Shown piece after piece: positions 10,677 to 19,202 of a stretch of DNA of 64,000 nucleotides. The position numbers were made by a program, and so were the translations under genes. The notes under the pieces are model-generated. The model did not search any database. It was given only the letters and a program-made list of their open reading frames with translations, and was not told where the DNA came from. Source of the DNA: Colwellia sp. MB3u-41 (lineage in GTDB: Bacteria; Pseudomonadota; Gammaproteobacteria; Enterobacterales; Alteromonadaceae); the NCBI RefSeq assembly GCF_014076845.1, contig NZ_JACGUT010000084.1, positions 496,001 through 560,000 of the forward strand, in the 5' to 3' direction. Numbering within the stretch: position 1 is the stretch's first letter; the number at the start of each line of letters is the position of its first letter.

Positions 10677-11427
10677 TTAAAGGTCATAATCAAGGTATTG
10701 ATGCAGACGAATAACCGACTCTTCTTTAGTCGTTACATAATTAAGTTTTTCAGCCGTCGCACGAAAGGCTTGTTCTACCAAGTTAAGGAATTTACCGTAT
10801 CCTTGGCTCATTTTATAATCTTTTGTAGCGATGATCATAAATTGTACTGAATCATCTAAGCAATCGCCATCGAAGTGCAGGGTAAAGATATTATTGGGTT
10901 CAAATGGGTTGACGCTTAATTTTTGTAACTCACCTGCCGCTTTGTGATCTTCTTCTAAACGACTTCTAACGATAGGTGTTAAACCATTTGCTAAAATAGC
11001 ACGTTCAAATAAGTGCTGTTTATTAGCGGACTCAATAAAAGTACGGCTGATTAAATCATACAAGGGTTGATAAGGTTTAGCTTTTAATTTTTCGACATTA
11101 AGCCGTTCTTTGATACACGGTTAATGGGTAAGTCAGCTACCATATAGGTAAATAAATCTCTTTTGTCAGGAAGACTAATTGTGAGTAGAATTTTTGTTAG
11201 GGTTGTTCACTGGTCTTATCAATTAATTACTTGTTTAGGTTGATCAGTTCGTCAGTGACTGGAAAGTTAACGAATAAATATTGGTTAGTGCGCAGAGGAT
11301 GGAATATAAACTTTGTGCTGATTATTGCGAGAACGAGAAATAGAGATTTGATGTCCTTATTGAATGGGTAATAAATCTGAAGACATTGTAGCAAGTAAGA
11401 CTTTTATTCATATGATCTAAAAAAAGG
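10677..11427 (-). pseudogene. Decayed gene with at least two frameshifts (possibly DUF3083-like)
   Basis: A 128-codon frame (10677-11063) opens only at a weak TTG and has no sensible start. Reading further upstream on the minus strand, the same protein continues in this frame to about 11110 (KERLNVEKLKAKPYQPLYD). It then continues in another frame (LPDKRDLFTYMVADLPINRV, about 11110-11208), and earlier still in a third (RTNQYLFVNFPVTDELINL, about 11231-11427). Inserting one A in the AAA run near 11115 would restore VSKERLNV and fuse the first two pieces. The segments read like one former protein of about 240 residues or more. From memory the central part resembles the DUF3083 family of Shewanella and relatives; this is unverified. 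It could be a sequencing error at one site, but several stops argue for real decay. Confidence 0.6.
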
Positions 11428-11720
11428 TTAGGGTGATGGTCTTTTCTTTATGCTAAAAACTTTAAAATTAATAATATCTATTGTTTTTCATTATGTTATC
11501 TATTTTTCGGTAATAAGCGTTTTTTATTAGCTAAATCGTATTAAGTCACATGGCATCAAAAAGATATGCACCCTTAATGAAGAAAAACACGATTTGATGT
11601 TTTCACTCTCTTTATAGATAAACGTGTGTAAATTCTTTACTATCTGATTTGTCATCAATAGAAAAATAATAAAATTAAGCGCAGCTGCGTTAAATGAATA
11701 ATAAAAACTATAGGAGCATT

Positions 11721-14453
11721 ATGAAAAAGCTATTTAAAGGATTACTGGTCATTGTCATTATTATTGTTGGTGTTATGGGGTATAACCAATACAGTAATTG
11801 GAAAAATGAAAATGATTTAGCAGAGCAAGCTGTTTCACCACAAGGACAGTTACCTGACAATATTATACCGACACATTACGATTTATCATTGCGTATTAAT
11901 CCAGAAGAAGGACGTTTTTCAGGTAGCGTGGCAATAAGTGTTACGCTAACTGAAGATCTCAAACAGCTTTGGTTACATGGCAAAGACTTTGACGTTAGCC
12001 TTGCAAGCTTTACGTCAGAGCAAGGAGAAACGTTACCTCTCGTTTATGAGGAAATGGGACACTCTGGTGTTGTTAGCCTAGTGTCGTCGCAATTGCTAGC
12101 GGCTCAAAACGGTATTATTTCTATCGAATTTTCAGGGCAATTAGCGGATGACTTAGCAGGTTTGTATAAAGTTGAAGAAGCTGGACTTGCTTATGTATTT
12201 AGTCAATTTGAAGCAACGGATGCACGTCGTGCTTTTCCAAGTTTTGATGAACCACGATTTAAAACCCCCTTTGATATTCAACTAGAGGTAAAGTCACATC
12301 ATCAAGGTGTTACGAATACTCCGCAAATAAATGAAAAATCATTAAGTGATGGTTTTAAAAAACTGACGTTTAGCACCACTAAACCACTGCCTACTTACTT
12401 AATTGCTTTTGTCGTTGGCGAAGTCGATATCGTTAACTACACCAATATTCCAGTTTCTAAGATACGTGATCGGGAAATCCCTTTTCGTGGTATTGCCACA
12501 AAAGGAAAAGGCAAGGAAATGGAATATGCTTTAGCAAATACCGCAAGTATTTTAGCCGCATTAGAAGCTTATTTTGATATGCCATATCCTTACGAAAAGC
12601 TTGATATAGTCGCGGTGCCTGATTTCAGCGCTGGAGCTATGGAAAATGCAGGATTGATCACCTACCGAGAACAATTATTATTATTAGGTGACAATCCTTC
12701 GCTAAGCCAACAACAAAGTTATGTTGGTACACATGCACATGAATTAGCTCATCAATGGTTTGGAAATTTAGTCACGATGCGTTGGTGGGATGATCTATGG
12801 TTAAACGAATCGTTTGCTACTTGGATGGCAAATATGACAATGCAAAAATGGAATCCTGAGTTTGGTTTTGAGCGCGCTATGGTACGTGGCGGCCACGGCG
12901 TTATGAATCAAGATATCTATGCCGATACCAGGCAGATTAGAGAACCGATCAGGCACAATGGTGATATTGACAATGCTTTTGATGGTATTACTTATCAAAA
13001 AGGTGGTGCGGTATTACAAATGTTTGAAGCTTACGTTGGGCCAGAAAGTTTTCAAAAAGGTGTGCGTGCTTATATGAAAAAATATGCTTTTGGTCATGCG
13101 TCTGCTCAAGATTTTATTGGTGAAATCGAAGCTTTTTCAAAGCAAGAAAATATTAAAGAAGCGTTTAACAGTTTTTTAAATCAACAAGGTGTGCCTTTAG
13201 TTAATGTTGATTATGAATGTAATAACAATCGAGTGCACTTTAGCTTGACGCAAGAGCGTTACCTACCTGTTGGGGCGCGTTCATCTAAGCAAAAGTCTTG
13301 GACGTTACCCGTGTGTTTGAATGTTATAGGAAAAAGTGAGAACAGTAAAAGTTGTATGTTGATGACGGATACTCAGTCGACATTAACGCTTGAAAATTCG
13401 GAATGTCCGGTTGCGGTCATGCCCAATTTATCAGGTAAAGGCTATTATCGTTGGTCATTACCCGACGATAAGTTGTCATCGCTATTAGCAAATATGTCAC
13501 GAGTTAATGCTTCAGAGAAATACAGTATTGCCAGTATGCTTACTGCTGAATTTGAAGCGGGGCGTATTGATGTGAAAACCTATATCAATGCTATAGCGCC
13601 TTTTGCTGGCGCAGATGATTGGGATTTAGTTACCCAGCCAGTTGGCATGATAAAGTTTATAGCAGAGCGAATTGCTAAGGGAGAACAACAACAAATATTA
13701 CTCGATTATCTCAGCGAGCTATATCAGCCGGTATTGGATCGCGTCGGTCTAAAACCTGACACTGAATTAGATAGAACTCACCCTAATGACGCAAAAATGT
13801 TGCGTATGCAAATAGTCAGTTTAATGTCTATGGGCTTAAAGCAACCAGCGTTGCTTAAAAAACTGGCAGCAATGGGTGTAGCTTATAGTGGCTATTCGGG
13901 TGAATTGATGGGTAAGGGAGAAGGTGATGGGAAACTTCATCCAACAGGTATTGACCCTGATACTATTGGTATCGCACTTGCTAGCGCTGTAGAAGTGCAT
14001 GGTATGCCATTTGTTGATTATTTATTGACCTTACTCGATGAGAGTGATGACGGTACATTTAGGCAGCGAATTTTAGTGGCTATCGCTATGTCTGAAGATG
14101 AGGCTATTAGTGAGAAGGTACTTGATTTAGTCACCTCTTTTTCATTGCGGGTGAATGAACGTATTACTCTATTAATCACACATTTGCAGCGTAAGAAAAA
14201 TACTAAAAAAGTGTACTTGTGGGTAAAAAGCAATTTTGAACTGGTTGGTCTGTTGATACCTAAGCAATATTTGTCACAATCACCTTTAATTGCGAATGGT
14301 TTTTGTAGTAAAGCAATGCAGCAAGATGTAAAAGCATTTTTTACACCGAAAACTGATGAAATACCCGGTTTAGAAAGAAACTTATCGAAAACCTTAGAGC
14401 GAATTGAAATATGTAGTGCTATCGTATTAAGGCAGGCAGACAATCAATTTTAG
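11721..14453 (+). CDS. M1-family zinc aminopeptidase, membrane anchored
   Basis: Gluzincin metallopeptidase of about 910 residues that removes N-terminal residues from peptides. The start chosen is ATG 11721, which has an AGGAG ribosome-binding site; an upstream ATG (11694) lacks one. An uncleaved N-terminal membrane segment (LLVIVIIIVGVMGY) after two lysines suggests anchoring with the catalytic part in the periplasm. The exopeptidase signature GAMENAG lies at about residue 304, the zinc motif HELAH at about residue 340, and the third ligand Glu in WLNESFATW at about residue 361. A C-terminal ERAP1-like helical domain fills the last 330 residues. It is closer to the ERAP/puromycin-sensitive type than to cytosolic E. 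coli PepN. Monocistronic, with a terminator. Confidence 0.92.
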   Translation: MKKLFKGLLVIVIIIVGVMGYNQYSNWKNENDLAEQAVSPQGQLPDNIIPTHYDLSLRINPEEGRFSGSVAISVTLTEDLKQLWLHGKDFDVSLASFTSEQGETLPLVYEEMGHSGVVSLVSSQLLAAQNGIISIEFSGQLADDLAGLYKVEEAGLAYVFSQFEATDARRAFPSFDEPRFKTPFDIQLEVKSHHQGVTNTPQINEKSLSDGFKKLTFSTTKPLPTYLIAFVVGEVDIVNYTNIPVSKIRDREIPFRGIATKGKGKEMEYALANTASILAALEAYFDMPYPYEKLDIVAVPDFSAGAMENAGLITYREQLLLLGDNPSLSQQQSYVGTHAHELAHQWFGNLVTMRWWDDLWLNESFATWMANMTMQKWNPEFGFERAMVRGGHGVMNQDIYADTRQIREPIRHNGDIDNAFDGITYQKGGAVLQMFEAYVGPESFQKGVRAYMKKYAFGHASAQDFIGEIEAFSKQENIKEAFNSFLNQQGVPLVNVDYECNNNRVHFSLTQERYLPVGARSSKQKSWTLPVCLNVIGKSENSKSCMLMTDTQSTLTLENSECPVAVMPNLSGKGYYRWSLPDDKLSSLLANMSRVNASEKYSIASMLTAEFEAGRIDVKTYINAIAPFAGADDWDLVTQPVGMIKFIAERIAKGEQQQILLDYLSELYQPVLDRVGLKPDTELDRTHPNDAKMLRMQIVSLMSMGLKQPALLKKLAAMGVAYSGYSGELMGKGEGDGKLHPTGIDPDTIGIALASAVEVHGMPFVDYLLTLLDESDDGTFRQRILVAIAMSEDEAISEKVLDLVTSFSLRVNERITLLITHLQRKKNTKKVYLWVKSNFELVGLLIPKQYLSQSPLIANGFCSKAMQQDVKAFFTPKTDEIPGLERNLSKTLERIEICSAIVLRQADNQF

Positions 14454-14476
14454 CCAAATTTATTTATATTGAAATT

Positions 14477-14508
14477 AAAATAGCGTGATAACAATCACGC
14501 TATTTTTT
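14477..14508 (+). terminator. Rho-independent terminator of the M1 peptidase gene
   Basis: AAAATAGCGTGAT, an AACA loop, and ATCACGCTATTTT followed by T residues: a perfect 13-bp stem 23 nt after the stop codon. The spacer 14509-14679 up to yegD holds no other clear signal. Confidence 0.92.
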
Positions 14509-14679
14509 GATCACAATAAATGTAATTACATGATGTTACTGAACTAAAAAAGAAAAAACATTCAAACTTCAGCTTTATCAAAGAGATTGTACCTATTGAA
14601 ATTTATTAATGAGTTGAAAATAAACCACTCGCCCAGTATGCTACGCGACCCGTTTTAGACTCAGTGGTATAAATAAACA

Positions 14680-16038
14680 ATGATTGGTTTTGATTACGGC
14701 ACTTCAAATTGTGCTGTCGCAGTAATGGAAAATGGCCAGCCAAAGATATTATCTTTAGGCGAACATGGTAAGTATATTCCTTCAACGCTTTATGCTCCGA
14801 GTCGAGATATTATTGCTCATTGGTTATGTCAGCAATTAAATGAAGAACAACAGCCTCTTTTTAAAGAGCAACGGGCTTTACCGTTAAGAAAAGGCCAAAA
14901 TGTATTACGAGAGCTAAAGCTTGATGGTATACCAAGTGATTTGTCGTTTGGGCAAGCGGCTTTAAATTTGTACTTGGAAGATCCTGAAGAAGGTTATTAC
15001 ATCAAATCACCTAAATCTTTTTTAGGCGCAAGTGGCTTAGTTGAAAGCCAAGTGAATTTGTTTGAAGACATTGTTGCGGCAATGATGAGTAATATAAAAA
15101 CACTTGCAGAAGAAAATCAGCAAAAAGAAATAACGCAAGCTGTTATTGGTCGGCCAATAAATTTTCAAGGCTTAAAAGGTGAAGAGAGTAATCGTCAAGC
15201 ATTAACTATTTTATCGAATGCTGCTAAGAGAGTCGGCTATAAGAGCGTTGAATTTCAATACGAGCCAGTGGCTGCTGGTTTTGAATACGAAGCGAGTTTA
15301 CAAGAAGAAACTAAGGTATTGGTTGTTGATATTGGCGGTGGTACCACCGATTGCTCAATGCTGTTGATGGGACCAAAATTCAAAGACAGCGCTTCAAGAG
15401 AACAGCATTTGCTCGCACATACGGGGGTTCGTATTGGCGGCAATGATTTTGATATCCAATTAGCGTTAAAAGGCATAATGCCTAGCTTAGGTATGAATGA
15501 TACGTTGAAAACTGGTAAACCTATGCCTGTTAATAGTTTTAATCAAGCCGTGGCGATTAATAATATTAATGAACAAACTAATTTTTATAGCCAAGCAAAT
15601 TATCGTTATTTGCAAACGTTGCAACGTGACGCTCAACAGCCTGATGTATTTTCGCGTTTATTAAAGGTACACCAGCAAAAATTAAGTCATCGAATCGTTA
15701 ATGGGGCAGAGCAAGCAAAAATAGGGTTAACGGAACATGATTCTCAGCAAATATACCTTGATGATTTAGCTGGAAATTTAAAAGTAGAGGTAAGTCGTGC
15801 CTTAATGTTAACAGCAAGTTCGGCTCAATTGAAGCAAATTGCTCTTTTGATGAATGAATGTGTTGTGCAAGCAAATTGCCAACCTGATGTTATTTTTGTG
15901 ACAGGAGGCTCAGCAAAATCACCGGTATTAAATCAGTTCTTACGTGATCAAATGCCAAATACTCCACTGATTGTTGGCGATCATTTTGGTAGTGTAACGG
16001 TTGGTTTAGCGCGTTGGGCTGAAAAAGTATTTCAATAA
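14680..16038 (+). CDS. yegD: Hsp70-like chaperone-family protein YegD
   Basis: Actin/Hsp70-fold ATPase of 452 residues, very close to the 450 residues of E. coli YegD. The phosphate-1 loop is IGFDYGTSNCAVAVMENG at the N-terminus, the phosphate-2 loop is VVDIGGGTTDCSMLLMG at about residue 215, and the adenosine motif is FVTGGSAKSPVL at about residue 406. A substrate-binding domain like that of DnaK is absent, which is normal for YegD. Its cellular client is unknown, and no DnaJ or GrpE gene is nearby. It is transcribed alone after a terminator and before an unrelated secreted-protein gene. Family assignment is secure; function is not. Confidence 0.93.
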   Translation: MIGFDYGTSNCAVAVMENGQPKILSLGEHGKYIPSTLYAPSRDIIAHWLCQQLNEEQQPLFKEQRALPLRKGQNVLRELKLDGIPSDLSFGQAALNLYLEDPEEGYYIKSPKSFLGASGLVESQVNLFEDIVAAMMSNIKTLAEENQQKEITQAVIGRPINFQGLKGEESNRQALTILSNAAKRVGYKSVEFQYEPVAAGFEYEASLQEETKVLVVDIGGGTTDCSMLLMGPKFKDSASREQHLLAHTGVRIGGNDFDIQLALKGIMPSLGMNDTLKTGKPMPVNSFNQAVAINNINEQTNFYSQANYRYLQTLQRDAQQPDVFSRLLKVHQQKLSHRIVNGAEQAKIGLTEHDSQQIYLDDLAGNLKVEVSRALMLTASSAQLKQIALLMNECVVQANCQPDVIFVTGGSAKSPVLNQFLRDQMPNTPLIVGDHFGSVTVGLARWAEKVFQ

Positions 16039-16137
16039 AATTGAGATTTTAGTGCAATTACCTTGTAATTGTACGCGCAACAATGTTAAAAATAATATAA
16101 GGAGTAGTCACTGGTTTACATTTAAAAAGGAATTGAT

Positions 16138-16815
16138 ATGTATGCAAAAACGTTAAATTTTATTTGTTTTTTTTACTGCTTCTTTGCTTTCAGTGGCTTG
16201 GCCAATAATTATCAGTCAATCGCTGTTAAAACCAATGAAATTGTTGCGGGCAAGGCGCTTCATCAATATGCAAATATTTGGTGGCAGTGGACCCGCACTA
16301 TGGGGGATGAAAATTCGCCGGTGCGTGATAAAACAGGGCAGTATTGTGATGTTAAGCAAAGTGGTGATGTTTGGTTTTTAGCGGGGGGTTATGGCACCTC
16401 AAAAATCAAACGTCATTGCATTATTCCTTATGGTAAATATATATTTTTTCCTATTATTAATATGGGCTATTGGCCAGAAAGGGATGTCAGTAGAACCTGT
16501 GAAGAAGTAAAGCAAGAGTCAGCATTAAACAATAGTGAATTATATTTTGTTTATGCTGAACTTAACGGTTACTCAATTCCTAATATGCGCAATAATCGAA
16601 TAAAATCAAATAATTGTTTTGATTTACATGAACTCCTTGCAGAAATAGAACCAACAAAAAAAGTTTATCCTGCCGCTACAGATGGTTATTGGCTCATGCT
16701 AAGACCCTTGTCTAAGGGAATACATTCGCTAAAGTTTAATGCGCAATACCATCATCAAACCGCTATTCATGGCAACATGATGCAAGATATTGAATATACA
16801 ATTGAAGTGAAATAA
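16138..16815 (+). CDS. Secreted protein of unknown function (WWQW / SPVRDKTG type)
   Basis: 225-residue protein with a clear Sec signal peptide (hydrophobic FICFFYCFFAFSGLA, cleavage expected after LANN region, about residue 23). The mature part contains IWWQWTRTMG, NSPVRDKTGQYC, SGDVWFLAGGYG and RHCIIPYGKYIFFPIIN. I recognise this combination as a recurring uncharacterised family of exported bacterial proteins, with paired cysteines that may form disulphides. No catalytic motif is evident. A GGAATTG stretch precedes the ATG. The last eleven codons and the following 57 nt have been copied in tandem downstream, so several non-coding duplicates of its C-terminal coding tail exist. Function not assigned. 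Confidence 0.7.
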   Translation: MYAKTLNFICFFYCFFAFSGLANNYQSIAVKTNEIVAGKALHQYANIWWQWTRTMGDENSPVRDKTGQYCDVKQSGDVWFLAGGYGTSKIKRHCIIPYGKYIFFPIINMGYWPERDVSRTCEEVKQESALNNSELYFVYAELNGYSIPNMRNNRIKSNNCFDLHELLAEIEPTKKVYPAATDGYWLMLRPLSKGIHSLKFNAQYHHQTAIHGNMMQDIEYTIEVK

Positions 16816-17083
16816 TCCGCAATCTTTTAAAAATGCTCATCAACAGCTCACTTTCATTAGAATATGGTGATACAAGATATTGAATATACAATTGAAGTGA
16901 AATAATCCGCAATCTTTTAAAAATGCTCATCAACAGCTCACTTTCATTAGAATATGGTGATAGAAGATATTGAATATACAATTGAAGTGAAATAACCCGC
17001 AATCTTTTAAAAAGTCTTATCTAGAGCTCACCTTTATTGGAATATAGTGATGCAAGATATTAGATATACAATTGAAGTGAAAT
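16779..17083 (+). repeat. 90-bp tandem repeat containing the 3' end of the preceding gene
   Basis: Unit starts fall exactly 90 bp apart at 16779, 16869, 16959 and 17049. Copies 1 and 2 are almost identical, copy 3 has diverged in its second half, and copy 4 is a partial of about 35 bp. Each unit holds the last eleven codons of the secreted-protein gene (coding MQDIEYTIEVK or a variant), its stop codon and 57 nt of trailer. Only copy 1 is in the gene. The array fills most of the intergenic stretch 16816-17147. Confidence 0.93.
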
Positions 17084-17147
17084 AGGCATTGAACATGTTT
17101 AAGCATAATTTTACAATAGCTTATCATTAATACCATATCAGTCAATT

Positions 17148-17492
17148 ATGTCCTCAGATACCTTAGGCGCAAGCCTTAATTATAAGTCAAAAGAAAAAGG
17201 CTACCGTGACCGCGCCTTAAAATTATTCCCTTGGGTGTGTGGTCGCTGTGCTCGTGAGTTTGTTTATTCAAACCTGATGGAGCTAACCGTACATCATGTT
17301 GATCATGATCATACAAATAACCCAAACGATGGCAGTAATTGGGAACTGTTATGCATTTATTGTCATGATAACGAGCACGCTAAATACACCGACCATGCGC
17401 AATATAAAACTGAAGTTATTGCAGGTGATACTAACCAAGATACCGCAACTTATAATCCGTTTGCTGACTTAAAATCAATGCTTAAAAAATAA
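17148..17492 (+). CDS. yajD: HNH nuclease-family protein YajD
   Basis: 114-residue protein of the YajD family with an HNH/beta-beta-alpha-metal fold. Visible elements are CGRC (about residue 31), the core HHVDHDHTNNPNDGSNW (about residues 48-64), CIYCHDNEHAK (about residues 68-78), and a zinc-binding cysteine quartet formed by the two CxxC pairs. HNH domains cut DNA or RNA with one metal ion, but the physiological substrate of YajD is not known. It sits between the 90-bp repeat array and hpf and probably has its own promoter. No neighbouring restriction or mobile-element gene suggests a defence role. Family call is firm. Confidence 0.87.
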   Translation: MSSDTLGASLNYKSKEKGYRDRALKLFPWVCGRCAREFVYSNLMELTVHHVDHDHTNNPNDGSNWELLCIYCHDNEHAKYTDHAQYKTEVIAGDTNQDTATYNPFADLKSMLKK

Positions 17493-17618
17493 TTTATTAT
17501 ATTTCAATACGGTTACAAATTTTTTTTCATTTTTTTAGTAAATTACTATTGTTTTTTCTTGGTATAACCCCGAGTATATTAAGTGTAGACAATTTCTTTC
17601 TTAGTAAAAGGTAACATT

Positions 17619-17957
17619 ATGAAAATAAATATTTCCGGTCACCATGTTGAAATTACTGAAGGCATCAAGCAGTCAATTGAGGCCAAGTTCCAAAAAATTG
17701 CCAAACATTATCCAAGCCTTATGAGTATTAGCTCAATTATTACCGTTGAGCCTCATCAACAACGATTAGAAGTTTCTACTCACTACGAAGGTAGTGAAAT
17801 CTCCGTACAAGCATCAGGAAAAGAGTTGTATGCTGCTATTGCAAGTGCCGCAAAGAAGTTACAAGCAGCCCTTGCGCATCGTAAAGGTGTATTAGCCGCA
17901 AAGTTACATAAAAAGTATCAAGTTGAACAGTCAGATGCATTTTTACTTGTGGAGTAA
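17619..17957 (+). CDS. hpf: Ribosome hibernation promoting factor, short form
   Basis: 112-residue protein of the HPF/YfiA family that binds the 30S decoding channel in stationary phase and helps form or protect idle ribosomes. The opening MKINISGHHVEITEGIKQSIE and the helix-strand pattern with KLQAALAHRKGVL match the family. The short length without a C-terminal dimerisation domain makes it an E. coli-type short HPF or RaiA-like protein. A GGTAAC ribosome-binding site precedes the ATG. In E. coli hpf lies beside rpoN; here it is alone, with an AT-rich upstream region and a terminator directly downstream. Distinguishing HPF from RaiA by sequence alone is somewhat uncertain. Confidence 0.9.
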   Translation: MKINISGHHVEITEGIKQSIEAKFQKIAKHYPSLMSISSIITVEPHQQRLEVSTHYEGSEISVQASGKELYAAIASAAKKLQAALAHRKGVLAAKLHKKYQVEQSDAFLLVE

Positions 17958-17989
17958 ATGCAATTATACTCGCTTGCAGTGTTAATGAT

Positions 17990-18016
17990 AAAGGTTGCTA
18001 TAAGCAGCCTTTTTTA
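17990..18016 (+). terminator. Rho-independent terminator of hpf
   Basis: AAGGTTGCT and AGCAGCCTTTTTT form a stem with one G-T pair and a three-base loop, then a T run, 33 nt after the hpf stop. The 51-bp tandem array starts immediately after. Confidence 0.85.
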
Positions 18017-18017
18017 T

Positions 18018-18170
18018 GTTCAGGAAGAACGGTATGTCGTGATGCCATGGATGGCAAGGAATGACCATGTTCAGGAAGAACGGTATGTCGTGATGCCATG
18101 GATGGCAAGGAATGACCATGTTCAGGAAGAACGGTATGTCGTGATGCCATGGATGGCAAAGAATGATGAT
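18018..18170 (+). repeat. 51-bp tandem repeat, three copies, with palindromic core
   Basis: Three head-to-tail units start at 18018, 18069 and 18120, spaced exactly 51 bp. Copies 1 and 2 are identical over the unit and copy 3 differs only near its end. Each unit contains the palindrome TGCCATGGATGGCA. Because 51 is a multiple of three, both strands give spurious repetitive open frames. The array lies between the hpf terminator and yedI. It looks like a variable-number tandem repeat; no gene is claimed. Confidence 0.92.
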
Positions 18171-18205
18171 GTTTATAATTAACGTTGTTTTCAGTGAGGA
18201 AACCA

Positions 18206-19123
18206 TTGGCGGGGTCAAGTTTATTAACCTTACTTGACGATGTTGCCATATTATCAAAAGTAGCAGCAAAGAAAACTGTCAGCGTACTTGGAGACAATTT
18301 AGCACTCAATGCTGAACAGGTTTCAGGTGTAAAAGCTGACCGAGAGTTGCCCGTTGTGTGGGCTGTAACTAAAGGCTCGCTGTTAAATAAACTGATTATT
18401 GTCCCAACGGCTTTAGCTATTCGTGCTTTTGCGCCACCCTTGATTACTTTTTTGTTAGTTATTGGCGGACTCTTTTTATGTTTTGAAGGTTTTGAAAAGG
18501 TTTTTCATCAAAATGAACGTTCCCAGCAAGGTAAAAAAGAGGCGCATAACACAAAATTATTGGCGCTAGTTGATGAAAGTGTCGATTTAGTGGCTTTTGA
18601 GCAGGAAAAAATTAAAGGTGCGATTCGCACCGATTTTATTTTGTCAGCCGAAATTGTTGTTATTGCCTTAGGTACGGTGCAAGGAGCAACTTTTGGCATT
18701 CAAGTGGCGGTAGTTTTTGGGCTCGCACTTACTATTACGTTTGGTGTTTATGGTCTTGTTGTCGGTATTGTAAAGCTTGATGATTTAGGTCTTTATTTAT
18801 TAAGAAAGTCAGTGTCGGGTCGATTTAATACCATGCAACGTGCTTTAGGGCGTGGTTTACTTATTTTCGCTCCAGTGTTAATGAAGACGTTAGCTGTGGT
18901 TGGTACCATTGCGATGTTCCTTGTGGGTTGTGAAATTTTAGTCTATAGCTTTGCATGGTTACACAAAAAGCTGCACCATTTTGTTGAATTCCTCGCTAAT
19001 TTTTTAGGGACTATGGCTGAGGTTGTTGTACCTACTTTAATCGAAGGGATCTTAGGTGTTATGGCTGGAGGGAGCGTTTTATTAGCGGTAACATTGGCGA
19101 AGTCACTTAAAAAGACATCTTGA
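18206..19123 (+). CDS. yedI: YedI-type inner membrane protein (DUF808)
   Basis: Polytopic inner-membrane protein of 305 residues, exactly the length of E. coli YedI. Starting at TTG 18206, with GTGAGGA upstream, the protein begins LAGSSLLTLLDDVAILSKVA, matching the family N-terminus. An upstream TTG at 18185 would add seven residues with no counterpart. Conserved stretches include NAEQVSGVKADRELPVVW and GGLFLCFEGFEKVF. Several hydrophobic segments (about residues 85-110, 150-190, 225-255, 280-300) indicate at least four membrane spans. The function of this family is unknown. The gene converges with the deacetylase operon. Confidence 0.9.
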   Translation: MAGSSLLTLLDDVAILSKVAAKKTVSVLGDNLALNAEQVSGVKADRELPVVWAVTKGSLLNKLIIVPTALAIRAFAPPLITFLLVIGGLFLCFEGFEKVFHQNERSQQGKKEAHNTKLLALVDESVDLVAFEQEKIKGAIRTDFILSAEIVVIALGTVQGATFGIQVAVVFGLALTITFGVYGLVVGIVKLDDLGLYLLRKSVSGRFNTMQRALGRGLLIFAPVLMKTLAVVGTIAMFLVGCEILVYSFAWLHKKLHHFVEFLANFLGTMAEVVVPTLIEGILGVMAGGSVLLAVTLAKSLKKTS

Positions 19124-19156
19124 TTTTTTATTATCTTCACTATAATGTTTAACGCA

Positions 19157-19191
19157 ATGTAGCTGGCGTATATTCATATGCCCAGCTACAT
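19157..19191. terminator. Inverted repeat between convergent genes, possible bidirectional terminator
   Basis: ATGTAGCTGG (19157-19166) pairs perfectly with CCAGCTACAT (19182-19191) around a 15-nt loop. It lies between the converging yedI and deacetylase genes. The T run on either side is poor, so termination is only a likely role. Confidence 0.45.
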
Positions 19192-19202
19192 GTTTACTTT
19201 AC

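Noticed and set aside
14018-14443. 141-codon minus-strand open frame inside the M1 peptidase gene
   Set aside because: Antisense shadow with no start signal or family match.
16052-16074. Hairpin GTGCAATTAC/GTAATTGTAC after yegD as a terminator
   Set aside because: No T run follows, so intrinsic termination is not supported although a stem is possible.
16763-17002. 79-codon minus-strand open frame with repeated QLYIQYL segments
   Set aside because: It is a by-product of the 90-bp tandem repeat, whose length is a multiple of three; it has no ribosome-binding site and overlaps the secreted-protein gene end.
17148-17492. HNH nuclease as part of a defence or mobile element
   Set aside because: It matches the housekeeping YajD family and no restriction, phage or integrase gene adjoins.
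18018-18170. Possible CRISPR array
   Set aside because: Units are directly adjacent with no unique spacers, only three copies, and no cas genes in the window.
17958-18309. Repetitive open frames on both strands (EERYVVMPWMAR and HSLPSMASRH types)
   Set aside because: They arise only from the 51-bp tandem repeat and have no proper starts; real coding is hpf and yedI on either side.
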